Shown in pieces: positions 34,200 to 43,046 of a DNA stretch of 64,000 nt. Source of the DNA: an uncultured Christensenellaceae bacterium. GTDB lineage: Bacteria > Bacillota > Clostridia > Christensenellales > UBA3700. The notes beneath the pieces were generated by a model. The model did no database searches and was not told where the DNA came from. It was given only the letters and a program-made list of their open reading frames with translations. Where the stretch lies: the NCBI GenBank assembly GCA_910588545.1, contig CAJUOU010000003.1, positions 1 through 64,000 on the forward strand, read 5' to 3'. The translations under genes were made by a program, and so were the position numbers. Within the stretch, counting starts at the first letter, position 1; every line of letters starts with the position of its first letter.

Positions 34200-35441
34200 A
34201 TGAGTAAAAAAGAAAAAAACAAGTATAGCTTTAAAAGTATTTTAAACAAAATTATATTGGGACTTGCAATCACAATATTAATTTTGCTGTTGATAATATT
34301 TTTAACAACAGATATAAATGCTATTAAAGCGGCTTTTGCCAATATTAATATAGGATATTTATTTGCGGCAATAGGCTTAACAGTTTTATACTTTTTACTC
34401 TCCCCTATTACCACGTGCATACTGACAAAGGCAAAAAAATGCGATATCAGTATGTTAGATACCTTTTTGATAGGAAATACCGAGCACTTTTTTAACGGCA
34501 TAACTCCGTTTGCTACAGGCGGACAGCCATTTCAAGTGTATTCCTACTCGAGATTAGGGATAAAAGCCTCAAGTTCTACAGGAATCTTGATGATGAATTT
34601 TATAATTCACATGGCAGTAACCAACCTATTTGCTCTTTTATCCATTGCTATTTACCCAAAGCTTATTACAGCCGTAGGCAGTTTACTACCAATGATAATA
34701 ATTGGTTTTACTATGAATTTTTTGTCTTTTGGCATAATAATTTTGCTTGCTTGCAGTAAAAAAACAGCAAATTTTTTAGTTTACCTATTAAATTTACTAG
34801 GTAAAATCAAGTTTTTATCTAAGTTTATAAAACCTGCCGTTCCCGCTTTTCAAAAATACTGTGAGGATACTCAATCCGCTTTTAAGGAGTTATGGAAACA
34901 CAAAGGGGCAGCTTCGCTTTGCTTTATTATAAGAGCGATTACAATGTTTGTATATTATGCCATCACATTTTATATATTGCGTTCGTTTAACATAAATTGC
35001 AGTTATACCGATTTGTTTTTTGTAATTTGCGGTACTTCATTTGCAATAACAACTTGCGTTTTTATACCTACACCCGGTGGTAGCGGTGGTATTGAATTTG
35101 CCTTTACCTCGATATTCGTATTTATTGCAAGCGGAATTACTAAAGATTTAGGCGCAAGCGGTATGCTATTATGGCGTATACTTACCTATTACGGATTAAT
35201 GCTGATAAGTTTTATAGATTATCTAATTTTAGAAAAACGCACATTAAAGTACGAAAAATCTCATAAAGTAATTGCAGTATATGAAGATTTGCTTAATGGT
35301 GATAGCTCAAATATTTGTGGTAGTACCGCTCAAGATAGTGACAATACACAAACGCCACCTAGCTACGTAATTGAAGCTGTAACTAATGAAAACAACACAG
35401 CATCTCAAGACGAGTACACAAACACTAAAACAGAAGATTAA
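34200..35441 (+). CDS. LPG-synthase-type flippase membrane protein (UPF0104/AglD-like)
   Basis: 413 residues with eight or more membrane helices and the family motifs NTEHFFNGITPFATGGQPFQ (about 82-101) and PTPGGSGGIEFAFTS (about 294-308). It matches the integral flippase-like domain of lysylphosphatidylglycerol synthases without the C-terminal aminoacyl-transfer domain. It may move a lipid or lipid-linked sugar. A polar tail of about 60 residues follows the last helix. No ribosome site exists, consistent with a leaderless mRNA. A GT8 glycosyltransferase follows by 29 bp and may share its pathway. Confidence 0.82.
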   Translation: MSKKEKNKYSFKSILNKIILGLAITILILLLIIFLTTDINAIKAAFANINIGYLFAAIGLTVLYFLLSPITTCILTKAKKCDISMLDTFLIGNTEHFFNGITPFATGGQPFQVYSYSRLGIKASSSTGILMMNFIIHMAVTNLFALLSIAIYPKLITAVGSLLPMIIIGFTMNFLSFGIIILLACSKKTANFLVYLLNLLGKIKFLSKFIKPAVPAFQKYCEDTQSAFKELWKHKGAASLCFIIRAITMFVYYAITFYILRSFNINCSYTDLFFVICGTSFAITTCVFIPTPGGSGGIEFAFTSIFVFIASGITKDLGASGMLLWRILTYYGLMLISFIDYLILEKRTLKYEKSHKVIAVYEDLLNGDSSNICGSTAQDSDNTQTPPSYVIEAVTNENNTASQDEYTNTKTED

Positions 35442-35470
35442 AATAACAATTATTTAATTAAGGAGTGAGT

Positions 35471-36295
35471 ATGGTAAACATAATGTTTTCGGGCAATAAA
35501 AGTATTTTTAAAGGGATAGTGCTTGCTACTTTATCCATTTTAAAACACTATAAAAACCCATTGACTATTTATTTAACAACTTTGGACTATACTGAAATAA
35601 AACCGAATTTTTGTTGCATGACCCCTGAACAAGCAGACTTTTTGGATAATTTAGTTAAACAAACAAATGCTCAAAGCCAAGTAAAATTGATAGATACCAC
35701 AATAATGTTTAAGCAATTACTTTATGGTAAAAACCACAATAACGATTACTCCCCTTATACGCTTATAAGGTTATTAATCGACAAAATCGATTTGCCTGAC
35801 AAGATACTTTATTTGGACGCGGATATTATGGCATGCGACGACATATCCCTTTTGTACGATATTGACATAAGTGAATATGAGTTTGCCTCTGCACTTGACT
35901 ATATGGGCAAATTTTGGATAGCAAAAGATTATTTTAATGCAGGAGTAACGCTGTTTAACCGCAAACTTGCTATCAAAAACGATTTATTCGAAAAGTGCAG
36001 ATACTTAGTAAATACAAAATGGTTTAAAATGCCCGACCAATCTGCCCTATATCGCAGTAAAACCTCTATGTTAATTTTAGACGGACGTTTTAACGAACAA
36101 AGAATGCCTAAACAAAACACCGTTGTTAAACACTTTAACAAGGGTATAAAATGGTTGCCTTTCTTTCATATTTATAATGTAAAACAATGGCAATTTGATA
36201 AAGTGCATAACAAATTGAAAATCTTTTGTTTTGACGATATTTTTGAGCAATACACTGAACTTTTAAAAGACCATAAGCAATTAATAGAAAATTGA
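35471..36295 (+). CDS. Glycosyltransferase family 8 protein
   Basis: 274 residues from the ATG at 35471, chosen over an earlier GTG at 35465 because AAGGAG then lies at proper distance. It has the GT-A nucleotide-sugar site with DXD in LYLDADIM (about 117-124), YFNAGVTLFN, and KHFNKGIKWLPF near the C-terminus, as in LgtC-type galactosyl/glucosyltransferases. It transfers a sugar from a nucleotide sugar, perhaps onto a cell-surface glycan. It probably shares the transcript of the flippase-like gene. Confidence 0.82.
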   Translation: MVNIMFSGNKSIFKGIVLATLSILKHYKNPLTIYLTTLDYTEIKPNFCCMTPEQADFLDNLVKQTNAQSQVKLIDTTIMFKQLLYGKNHNNDYSPYTLIRLLIDKIDLPDKILYLDADIMACDDISLLYDIDISEYEFASALDYMGKFWIAKDYFNAGVTLFNRKLAIKNDLFEKCRYLVNTKWFKMPDQSALYRSKTSMLILDGRFNEQRMPKQNTVVKHFNKGIKWLPFFHIYNVKQWQFDKVHNKLKIFCFDDIFEQYTELLKDHKQLIEN

Positions 36296-36422
36296 ACAGA
36301 TAACAAACTTGCATTATTATTTATTTTTTATACTGATTGTACCTAAATAAATATATTTAATTATGAATATCATAACTTAAAAATTAATTTCAAATATTTA
36401 TCATTATTATTTATACAACAAA

Positions 36423-36449
36423 AAATGCTCTGGTATAACCAGAGCATTT
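36423..36449 (-). terminator. Terminator of tuf (str operon)
   Basis: 11-bp stem AAATGCTCTGG (36423-36433) with CCAGAGCATTT (36439-36449), TATAA loop; on the minus strand it runs into a long T tract. Confidence 0.9.
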
Positions 36450-36504
36450 CTTTGCTTAAAATCATATTATAACTAGTTAAATTCGCTTAGACGTTTGATT
36501 AAGA

Positions 36505-37707
36505 TTACTTAATAATCTTAGCAACTACGCCTGAACCTACAGTTCTACCACCTTCACGGATAGCGAAACGTAGACCTTCTTCGATAGCGATTGGAGTGAT
36601 AAGCTCGATATCCATATCGATGTTATCGCCAGGCATTACCATTTCTACGCCTGCAGGCAATTTGATTGAACCTGTAACGTCAGTTGTTCTGAAGTAGAAT
36701 TGTGGACGGTAACCGTTGAAGAATGGAGTATGACGACCACCCTCTTCCTTTGTCAATACGTAAACTTGAGATGAGAAAGAAGTGTGAGGGTTGATTGAAC
36801 CTGGTTTAGCAAGTACTTGACCACGCTCGATATCAGTTCTTTGGATACCACGTAGCAATAGACCAACGTTATCTCCAGCGAATGCCTCGTCAAGAAGCTT
36901 TCTGAACATTTCGATACCTGTACAAGTTGTCTTAACAGTATCTTTAATACCAACGATTTCGATTTGGTCTTGCATTTTGATGCAACCACGCTCTACTCTA
37001 CCTGTAGCAACAGTACCACGACCTGTGATAGTAAATACGTCCTCAACAGGCATCAAGAAAGGCTTATCAGTGTCACGTTCTGGAGCTGGGATGTAAGCAT
37101 CAACAGCGTCAAGAAGTTCAGCGATACAATCACAAGCAGGGTCATCGGCATGGCCGTTAGAAGCAGCTTCAAGAGCCTTGAATGCAGAGCCTTTAACGAT
37201 TGGAGTATCATCGCCAGGGAAACCATACTCAGAAAGAAGGTCACGGATTTCCATTTCAACTAGCTCTAACAACTCTTCGTCGTCAACTAGGTCAGTTTTG
37301 TTCATAAATACAACGATGTAAGGAACGCCTACTTGACGAGCAAGCAAGATGTGCTCACGAGTTTGAGGCATTGGACCATCAGTTGAAGCAACAACTAGGA
37401 TTGCACCGTCCATTTGAGCAGCACCTGTAATCATGTTTTTAACATAGTCTGCGTGTCCTGGGCAGTCAACGTGTGCATAGTGACGAGTAGCAGTTTGATA
37501 CTCTACGTGTGCTGTATTAATTGTAATACCACGCTCTCTCTCTTCCGGTGCCTTATCAATTTCATCATATTTCATTGCATCAGCAAATCCCTTAGCAGCA
37601 CTATACATTGTGATAGCAGCAGTAAGAGTAGTTTTACCATGGTCAACGTGACCGATAGTACCAATGTTTACGTGGGTCTTGTTTCTTTCAAATTTAGCTT
37701 TAGCCAT
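36505..37707 (-). CDS. tuf: Elongation factor Tu
   Basis: 400 residues of standard EF-Tu: P-loop GHVDHGKTTL (about 19-28), effector loop with RGITINTAHVEY, DCPGHADY, NKTD and GSAFKALEA, then the two beta-barrel domains. It delivers aminoacyl-tRNA to the ribosome. Last gene of the str operon, separated from fusA by 212 bp that contain a 9-bp inverted repeat (37796-37804 with 37817-37825), so it may also have its own promoter. An AGGAGG site precedes the ATG. Confidence 0.98.
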   Translation of the reverse strand: MAKAKFERNKTHVNIGTIGHVDHGKTTLTAAITMYSAAKGFADAMKYDEIDKAPEERERGITINTAHVEYQTATRHYAHVDCPGHADYVKNMITGAAQMDGAILVVASTDGPMPQTREHILLARQVGVPYIVVFMNKTDLVDDEELLELVEMEIRDLLSEYGFPGDDTPIVKGSAFKALEAASNGHADDPACDCIAELLDAVDAYIPAPERDTDKPFLMPVEDVFTITGRGTVATGRVERGCIKMQDQIEIVGIKDTVKTTCTGIEMFRKLLDEAFAGDNVGLLLRGIQRTDIERGQVLAKPGSINPHTSFSSQVYVLTKEEGGRHTPFFNGYRPQFYFRTTDVTGSIKLPAGVEMVMPGDNIDMDIELITPIAIEEGLRFAIREGGRTVGSGVVAKIIK

Positions 37708-37919
37708 ATTTGTAATCCTCCTAAAAAATTCAATTTATAATGTTTATATTTTTTGTACAATAATAAATATTGATTATTGTTTATTTTACCCGTAAAAGTT
37801 ATTAAGTTTTAATCACTAATAACTTGTTTAGGGAAAGATATTTTATATCGAAAAATTTAAAAAATATTCTCCAATATAATAAGTATAACATTTTATTTTA
37901 AAAATGTAAATACCTAATT

Positions 37920-40004
37920 TTATTTATCTTTGTTTCTCTCGCCGATAATTTTCTCGGATACGCTTCTTGGAACTTCAGCGTAGTGAGAGAATTGCATTGA
38001 GAAACCTGCTCTACCTTGAGATGTCGAACGAAGAACAGTTGCATAACCGAACATTTCGCTTAATGGAACTTCTGCAGAAATAGCTTGGTCACCACCTCTC
38101 ATTTCCATTGTCTTAATGCTACCGCGACGGCCGTTGATAGTACCGATAACATCGCCCAAATACTCATCAGGTGTAACAACGTCTACAGCCATAATAGGCT
38201 CTAACAAAACAGGATTTGCCTTTTTAGCACCCTCTTTCAAAGCCATGCTACCTGCAATTTTGAATGCCATTTCCGAAGAGTCAACTTCGTGGTAAGAACC
38301 ATCGTTGATAGTAACTTTAAAGTCAACCAACTCGTATCCTGCAAGAATACCGCTCAAAGCAGCCTCACGGATACCTTTGTCAACAGCAGGGATATATTCC
38401 TTAGGAATAGAGCCGCCGACAGTCTTATCCTCAATAACAACACCTGACCCAGGCTCGCCCGGCATAAGTGTAACGCGGCAGTGACCATATTGACCGGAAC
38501 CACCTGACTGACGGATAAATTTACCTTCTGCATCAACAGTGTTACGGATAGTCTCACGATAAGCAACTTGTGGTTGTCCTACGTTTGCCTCAACCTTGAA
38601 CTCACGCAACAATCTGTCAACGATAATCTCTAGGTGCAACTCACCCATACCTGCAATGATAGTTTGACCTGTCTCTTGGTCGGTATAAGTTTTGAAAGTT
38701 GGGTCTTCTTCGGCAAGTTTAACCAATGCCATACCCATTTTTTCTTGTCCTGCTTTAGTTTTTGGCTCGATAGCAACTTTAATAACCGGCTCTGGGAAAT
38801 CCATACTTTCCAAGTGAATTGGATGGTCTGGGTCACACAAAGTATCGCCTGTTGTAGTATCTTTTAGACCTACGATAGCAACGATATCGCCTGCAAAAAC
38901 TTCGTCAACTTCTGTTCTTGAGTTAGAGTGCATACGAACAATACGTCCGATACGCTCCTTTTTGCCTTTTGATGCATTGTATACATAAGAACCGCTGCTC
39001 AATTTACCACTGTAAAGTCTGAAGAATGCAAGTTTACCATAAGGGTCTGCAACAATCTTAAATGCAAGACCTGCCATTGGCTCGTCATCGGAAGAAATTC
39101 TTTCTTCTTCTGCACCTGTGTCAGGGTTAGTTCCTTTAATGTGAGGAACATCAAGCGGAGATGGTAGGAAATCAACGATTGCATCCATCAAGGCTTGTAC
39201 ACCCTTGTTACGGTAAGCACTACCGCAGAATACAGGAGTAATTGCCATATCGATAGTAGCTTTACGCAAAGCAGCTTTGATTTCGTCAGCCGAAATTTCT
39301 TCGCCCTCAAGGAACTTCATCATAATTTCCTCATCGTAATCGGAAATCGACTCGATAAGAAGTTCTCTTGCAGCAGCTGCCTCGTCTAACATATCGCTTG
39401 GGATATCGGTTATTTCAAATTTAGTACCGTCTTTATCATCCTTATCGTAAATAACTGCTTTCATTTCGATTACGTCAACTTGACCGACAAAATAGTCTTC
39501 TTTACCGATAGGTAGTTGTACAGGAACTGCATTAGCTTTCAAACGGTCTTTCATCATTTTAACTACGTTTGCAAAATCTGCACCTTGACGGTCCATTTTG
39601 TTAACGAAAGCAATTCTTGGAACACCGTATTTTGTAGCTTGTCTCCAAACTGTTTCAGATTGTGGCTCAACACCGGATTTTGCACAGAAAAGAGCAACCG
39701 CACCGTCAAGTACACGCAAGCTTCTTTCTACCTCAACGGTAAAGTCAACGTGTCCCGGAGTGTCAATAAGGTTGATACGAGTGCCTCTCCATTGAGTTGA
39801 AGTAGCAGCAGATGTGATAGTAATACCACGCTCTTGTTCTTGTACCATCCAGTCCATTGTAGCACTACCGTCATGTGTTTCACCAATTTTGTGAACACGA
39901 CCTGTATAATACAAAATACGCTCGGATGTAGTAGTCTTACCCGCATCGATGTGCGCCATAATACCTATATTTCTTGTATTTTCTAACGAAAATTCTCTTG
40001 GCAT
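37920..40004 (-). CDS. fusA: Elongation factor G
   Basis: 694 residues: P-loop AHIDAGKTTT (about 17-26), the switch sequence ERGITITSAA, DTPGHVDFT, NKMD, then domains II-V with the GSGQYGHC segment of domain IV. It is the GTPase that moves tRNA and mRNA through the ribosome. It sits between rpsG and tuf in the classical str order. An AGGAGG site precedes the start. Confidence 0.98.
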   Translation of the reverse strand: MPREFSLENTRNIGIMAHIDAGKTTTSERILYYTGRVHKIGETHDGSATMDWMVQEQERGITITSAATSTQWRGTRINLIDTPGHVDFTVEVERSLRVLDGAVALFCAKSGVEPQSETVWRQATKYGVPRIAFVNKMDRQGADFANVVKMMKDRLKANAVPVQLPIGKEDYFVGQVDVIEMKAVIYDKDDKDGTKFEITDIPSDMLDEAAAARELLIESISDYDEEIMMKFLEGEEISADEIKAALRKATIDMAITPVFCGSAYRNKGVQALMDAIVDFLPSPLDVPHIKGTNPDTGAEEERISSDDEPMAGLAFKIVADPYGKLAFFRLYSGKLSSGSYVYNASKGKKERIGRIVRMHSNSRTEVDEVFAGDIVAIVGLKDTTTGDTLCDPDHPIHLESMDFPEPVIKVAIEPKTKAGQEKMGMALVKLAEEDPTFKTYTDQETGQTIIAGMGELHLEIIVDRLLREFKVEANVGQPQVAYRETIRNTVDAEGKFIRQSGGSGQYGHCRVTLMPGEPGSGVVIEDKTVGGSIPKEYIPAVDKGIREAALSGILAGYELVDFKVTINDGSYHEVDSSEMAFKIAGSMALKEGAKKANPVLLEPIMAVDVVTPDEYLGDVIGTINGRRGSIKTMEMRGGDQAISAEVPLSEMFGYATVLRSTSQGRAGFSMQFSHYAEVPRSVSEKIIGERNKDK

Positions 40005-40176
40005 AACGCCCTCCTAAAAATCAAATTAAACTATGGAAGTAAATTTTAACTAATTTTAAAATTTATATGCTAATGCAAAAAACTAATAATTCAACTACTT
40101 CCGATTTCAAATAATCTCCGTTACAACAAAATATCCACGAAAGATAGATTGCAATAACTTGAGATTATATATAAGG

Positions 40177-40647
40177 TTACCAACGGTAATGTGCAAATGC
40201 TTTGTTAGCCTCGGCCATTCTGTGCATATCGTCTTTCTTCTTCACAGAGTTACCTGAGTTGTTATAAGCATCCATTAGTTCGCCGGCAAGTCTTTCTACT
40301 GTTGTTTTTTCGTTTCTCTTTCTTGCGAAAAGAACAATCCAACGAATAGCAAGAGTTTGTCTTCTGTCAGCCCTGATTTCCATTGGAACTTGGTAAGTTG
40401 AACCACCCACTCTGCGAGCCTTAACTTCCAAAACAGGTTTAACATTTTCTAGTGCTTGTTCAAAAACCTCCATTGGGTCTTGATTCATTTTGTTTTTAAT
40501 AATATCAAAAGCACCATAAACTATATTTTGAGCTGTTCCTCTTTTACCATCTAGCATAACTTGGTTAATCAACTTAGTGATTACCTTGCTGCCGTACATT
40601 GGGTCAGGTAGAACATCTCTTTTTATAACACCACTTCTTCTTGGCAT
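40177..40647 (-). CDS. rpsG: 30S ribosomal protein S7
   Basis: 156 residues of standard S7, with MPRRSGVIKRDVLPDPMYGS at the start, KARRVGGSTYQVP and RWIVLFARKR. It binds 16S rRNA and starts assembly of the 30S head; in other bacteria it also represses its own operon. AGGAG precedes the start; 87 bp separate it from rpsL. Confidence 0.98.
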   Translation of the reverse strand: MPRRSGVIKRDVLPDPMYGSKVITKLINQVMLDGKRGTAQNIVYGAFDIIKNKMNQDPMEVFEQALENVKPVLEVKARRVGGSTYQVPMEIRADRRQTLAIRWIVLFARKRNEKTTVERLAGELMDAYNNSGNSVKKKDDMHRMAEANKAFAHYRW

Positions 40648-40734
40648 AATTTATTACCTCCATTTGAATTTTGACTGCTTGAAAATCACAAAAGCAAAGC
40701 AGTCATAGTTGCTTTAAACATCCGATTACAAGGC

Positions 40735-41106
40735 TTATTTAGGGCGTTTTGCACCGTACTTAGACCTTGCTTGTCTACGGTTAGCTACACCTGAAGCATC
40801 CAATGTACCACGGATAATGTGATATCTGACACCCGGTAAATCTCTAACCCTACCACCACGAATTAAAACTACGCTATGCTCTTGTAGGTTATGTCCAATA
40901 CCTGGAATATAAATTGTACCTTCTTGACCATTCACAAGACGAACTCTTGCAATTTTACGCAATGCGGAGTTTGGCTTTTTAGGAGAAGTTGTTGTAACAG
41001 AAAGGCATACACCACGTTTTTGAGGATTTGCATCCATAATAGGTGAATTGCTTTTTGAAACTTTGTCTTTTCTACCTTGCCTAATTAATTGGTTAATAGT
41101 TGGCAT
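40735..41106 (-). CDS. rpsL: 30S ribosomal protein S12
   Basis: 123 residues with MPTINQLIRQGRKDK, the decoding-centre loop TTSPKKPNSALRK (Lys and Pro positions where streptomycin resistance arises), and the IPGIGHNLQEHSVVLIRGG segment. First gene of the str operon. An AGGAGG site precedes the start. It is preceded by an unusually long leader of about 370 nt. Confidence 0.98.
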   Translation of the reverse strand: MPTINQLIRQGRKDKVSKSNSPIMDANPQKRGVCLSVTTTSPKKPNSALRKIARVRLVNGQEGTIYIPGIGHNLQEHSVVLIRGGRVRDLPGVRYHIIRGTLDASGVANRRQARSKYGAKRPK

Positions 41107-41480
41107 TCTATTTTACCTCCTTAAAAAATATAAAATCGGATGAGTAATTCCCGCAACCCTTGAAGGACACTCATAACTTGCTGTGCGATATTCAAAATTA
41201 CTGTTACCTTACAAAAAACTTCAACAAATAAAAACTTAATAGCATTTGATACTAAAAGCAAACAAATGTGCAAAGCTTTTACCCGATTGACGGTTTTTCC
41301 TAAGATAACCATCCTAAAAAAATCTCGCTTCAATAAGGCATAAAGCACACCTACCTATGCCATTTATTGATACCGTTCAAATTTATTTCAACCTAAATAA
41401 ACTCGTACGGTTTTTGGTAAATTTTTATATAAATCGTCCTTAATTTTTGGCATAATTTGCCTAGGTCCGACCATATATTT
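41107..41480 (-). promoter_or_regulatory. Long 5' leader of the str operon
   Basis: Between the predicted start (about 41477) and rpsL there are about 370 nt with no convincing gene; a 75-codon frame here looks accidental and has poor composition. Visible structure includes GGCATA/TATGCC (41337-41342 with 41356-41361). Possible roles are feedback by a ribosomal protein or growth control. 41513-41778 upstream is AT-rich with nothing recognisable. Confidence 0.4.
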
Positions 41481-41483
41481 GAT

Positions 41484-41512
41484 ATTCTAACAAATATAAT
41501 ATAGAATGTCAA
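41484..41512 (-). promoter_or_regulatory. Promoter of the str operon
   Basis: On the minus strand TTGACA (41512-41507), 17-bp spacer, TAGAAT (41489-41484). Confidence 0.75.
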
Positions 41513-41778
41513 ACATTTTAAACAATTTTAGATAATTAACAAAAATTTTAAATTACAGGTTTAATTTTAGAAAGTTTATCTCTAATAATTTTACTTTTAT
41601 TTTAGTTTAAATTAAAATAGTTAAATAAACGATAGTTATAACATTAAAACAAGTATGTACTAATTTTATAAACGAGCAAATTTTCAATCGCCATTATACA
41701 GTTAACTATAACTGCGAAAATTCATACATATATAGTAATAAATAATAAAACTTTATATATTTATATCAATTTCTTTTA

Positions 41779-42840
41779 TTAATCGAATATCCTTACATTT
41801 GCCGAGCCGTCAAGGTCAATGTTTGCGCACTGAGCTCCGCTTTCAATCAAAATTCTTGTTTCGCTTGCAATCATTGCAGCGTTATCCGTACACAAATTTA
41901 GCGGAGGATAAATAACATTTATATTATGTTTTTTGCCCTCTTCACTCATTTTGGAACGCAATAATTTATTTGCGCCTACACCACCCGCAATCACTATAGT
42001 TTTGTAGCCGTATTTTAAAGTAGCCCTTATTGTGTTATCCACTAACATGCCTATTGCACGGTTTTGAAAGCTTGCTGCAACATCTGCTTTGCTGTACTCT
42101 TCCCCTTTTTGCTCTTTGTTGTGAATATAATTTATCACTGCGGTTTTAAGTCCGCTGTAACTAAAATTAAAATGTTCTTCTCCTTTAAAAGGTAGTGGCA
42201 TTTCTATATTACAATTACCCTCTGATGCAAGCTTTTCAATTTCCACACCACCCGGGTACGGCAATCCCAAACACCTTGCAACTTTATCAAAAGCCTCTCC
42301 GCAAGCATCGTCGACAGTACTTCCTATTATTTCTATTTCATTTAAGTCTTGCACTTTGCAAATTGCAGTGTGTCCACCACTTGCAATCAAACAAACATAA
42401 GGAGGGACAAGCTCGGGACAAGCAATATAATTTGCCGCTACATGTCCTTTTATATGGTTTACCGCTATCAATGGAATATCCAAACTGTAAGCAAGGCTTT
42501 TTGCATAACTTACCCCTACAAGCAATGCACCTAACAAACCTGCACCATAAGTCACTCCGATAACTTCTATGTCTTTTAAAGTCATATTGGCTTTGACAAG
42601 GGCTTCTTTTACCACATTCTCAACAGCTAAAGTATGGTTACGGGATGCTATCTCCGGCACGACACCGCCAAAACGTCTATGGATTTCTATTTGTGTTGCC
42701 ACCACATTTGACAGCAACTGCTTACCACGCATTATCGCACAAGCAGTTTCGTCACATGATGATTCTATCGCAAGGATCACTATATCCCCGCGTTTTTTTA
42801 ACCTATTTAATTTTTCATTTGAAGAATCCAAATATGACAT
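41779..42840 (-). CDS. tsaD: tRNA threonylcarbamoyladenosine transferase TsaD
   Basis: 353 residues of the Kae1/TsaD family. Features are ILAIESSCDETACAI (about 22-36), the metal-binding HIKGH motif, LIASGGHTAI, and VIAGGVGANKLLR. It makes the t6A37 modification of ANN-decoding tRNAs with TsaB, TsaC and TsaE, none of which is adjacent. The chosen ATG at 42840 has AAGGAA at good distance and adds a lysine-rich extension of about 20 residues before the conserved core. A structured segment and a CGATTTT-type motif lie just upstream. Confidence 0.95.
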   Translation of the reverse strand: MSYLDSSNEKLNRLKKRGDIVILAIESSCDETACAIMRGKQLLSNVVATQIEIHRRFGGVVPEIASRNHTLAVENVVKEALVKANMTLKDIEVIGVTYGAGLLGALLVGVSYAKSLAYSLDIPLIAVNHIKGHVAANYIACPELVPPYVCLIASGGHTAICKVQDLNEIEIIGSTVDDACGEAFDKVARCLGLPYPGGVEIEKLASEGNCNIEMPLPFKGEEHFNFSYSGLKTAVINYIHNKEQKGEEYSKADVAASFQNRAIGMLVDNTIRATLKYGYKTIVIAGGVGANKLLRSKMSEEGKKHNINVIYPPLNLCTDNAAMIASETRILIESGAQCANIDLDGSANVRIFD

Positions 42841-42910
42841 TTCAATTTCCTTTTTTAAAGTATTTTAATACCGATTTTCAATAGGTTATCAGTTTATTAT
42901 CTTGTTTACA

Positions 42911-42981
42911 CGCTGCGATTGCCGTCTAGAACTCCAAATTGTAGCGACCTTGAAATAGCAGCACGCAGGGACTAAAGTTCT
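42911..42981 (-). ncRNA. Candidate pseudoknotted RNA between prfB and tsaD
   Basis: A GC-richer patch in AT-rich intergenic DNA. On the minus strand AGAACT (42981-42976) pairs with AGTTCT (42933-42928), and CTGCG (42968-42964) pairs with CGCAG (42917-42913). The two stems interleave as an H-type pseudoknot. It lies about 70 nt ahead of tsaD and 65 nt after prfB. No known family recognised. Confidence 0.35.
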
Positions 42982-43046
42982 CTTAAATTTCCCACTTAAA
43001 TTTTAAAAGCGAAAAACATTTGAATAAGTTTTCCCCTTTTAATTTT

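Noticed and set aside
37796..37825. Inverted repeat between fusA and tuf as a terminator
   Set aside because: The 9-bp AT-only stem lacks a clear T-run and would cut tuf from its operon; it may be a weak attenuator but is not supported enough to list.
41121..41348. A 75-codon minus-strand frame upstream of rpsL
   Set aside because: It has hydrophobic, biased composition, no ribosome site, no family resemblance and lies in the long str leader. I treat it as chance.
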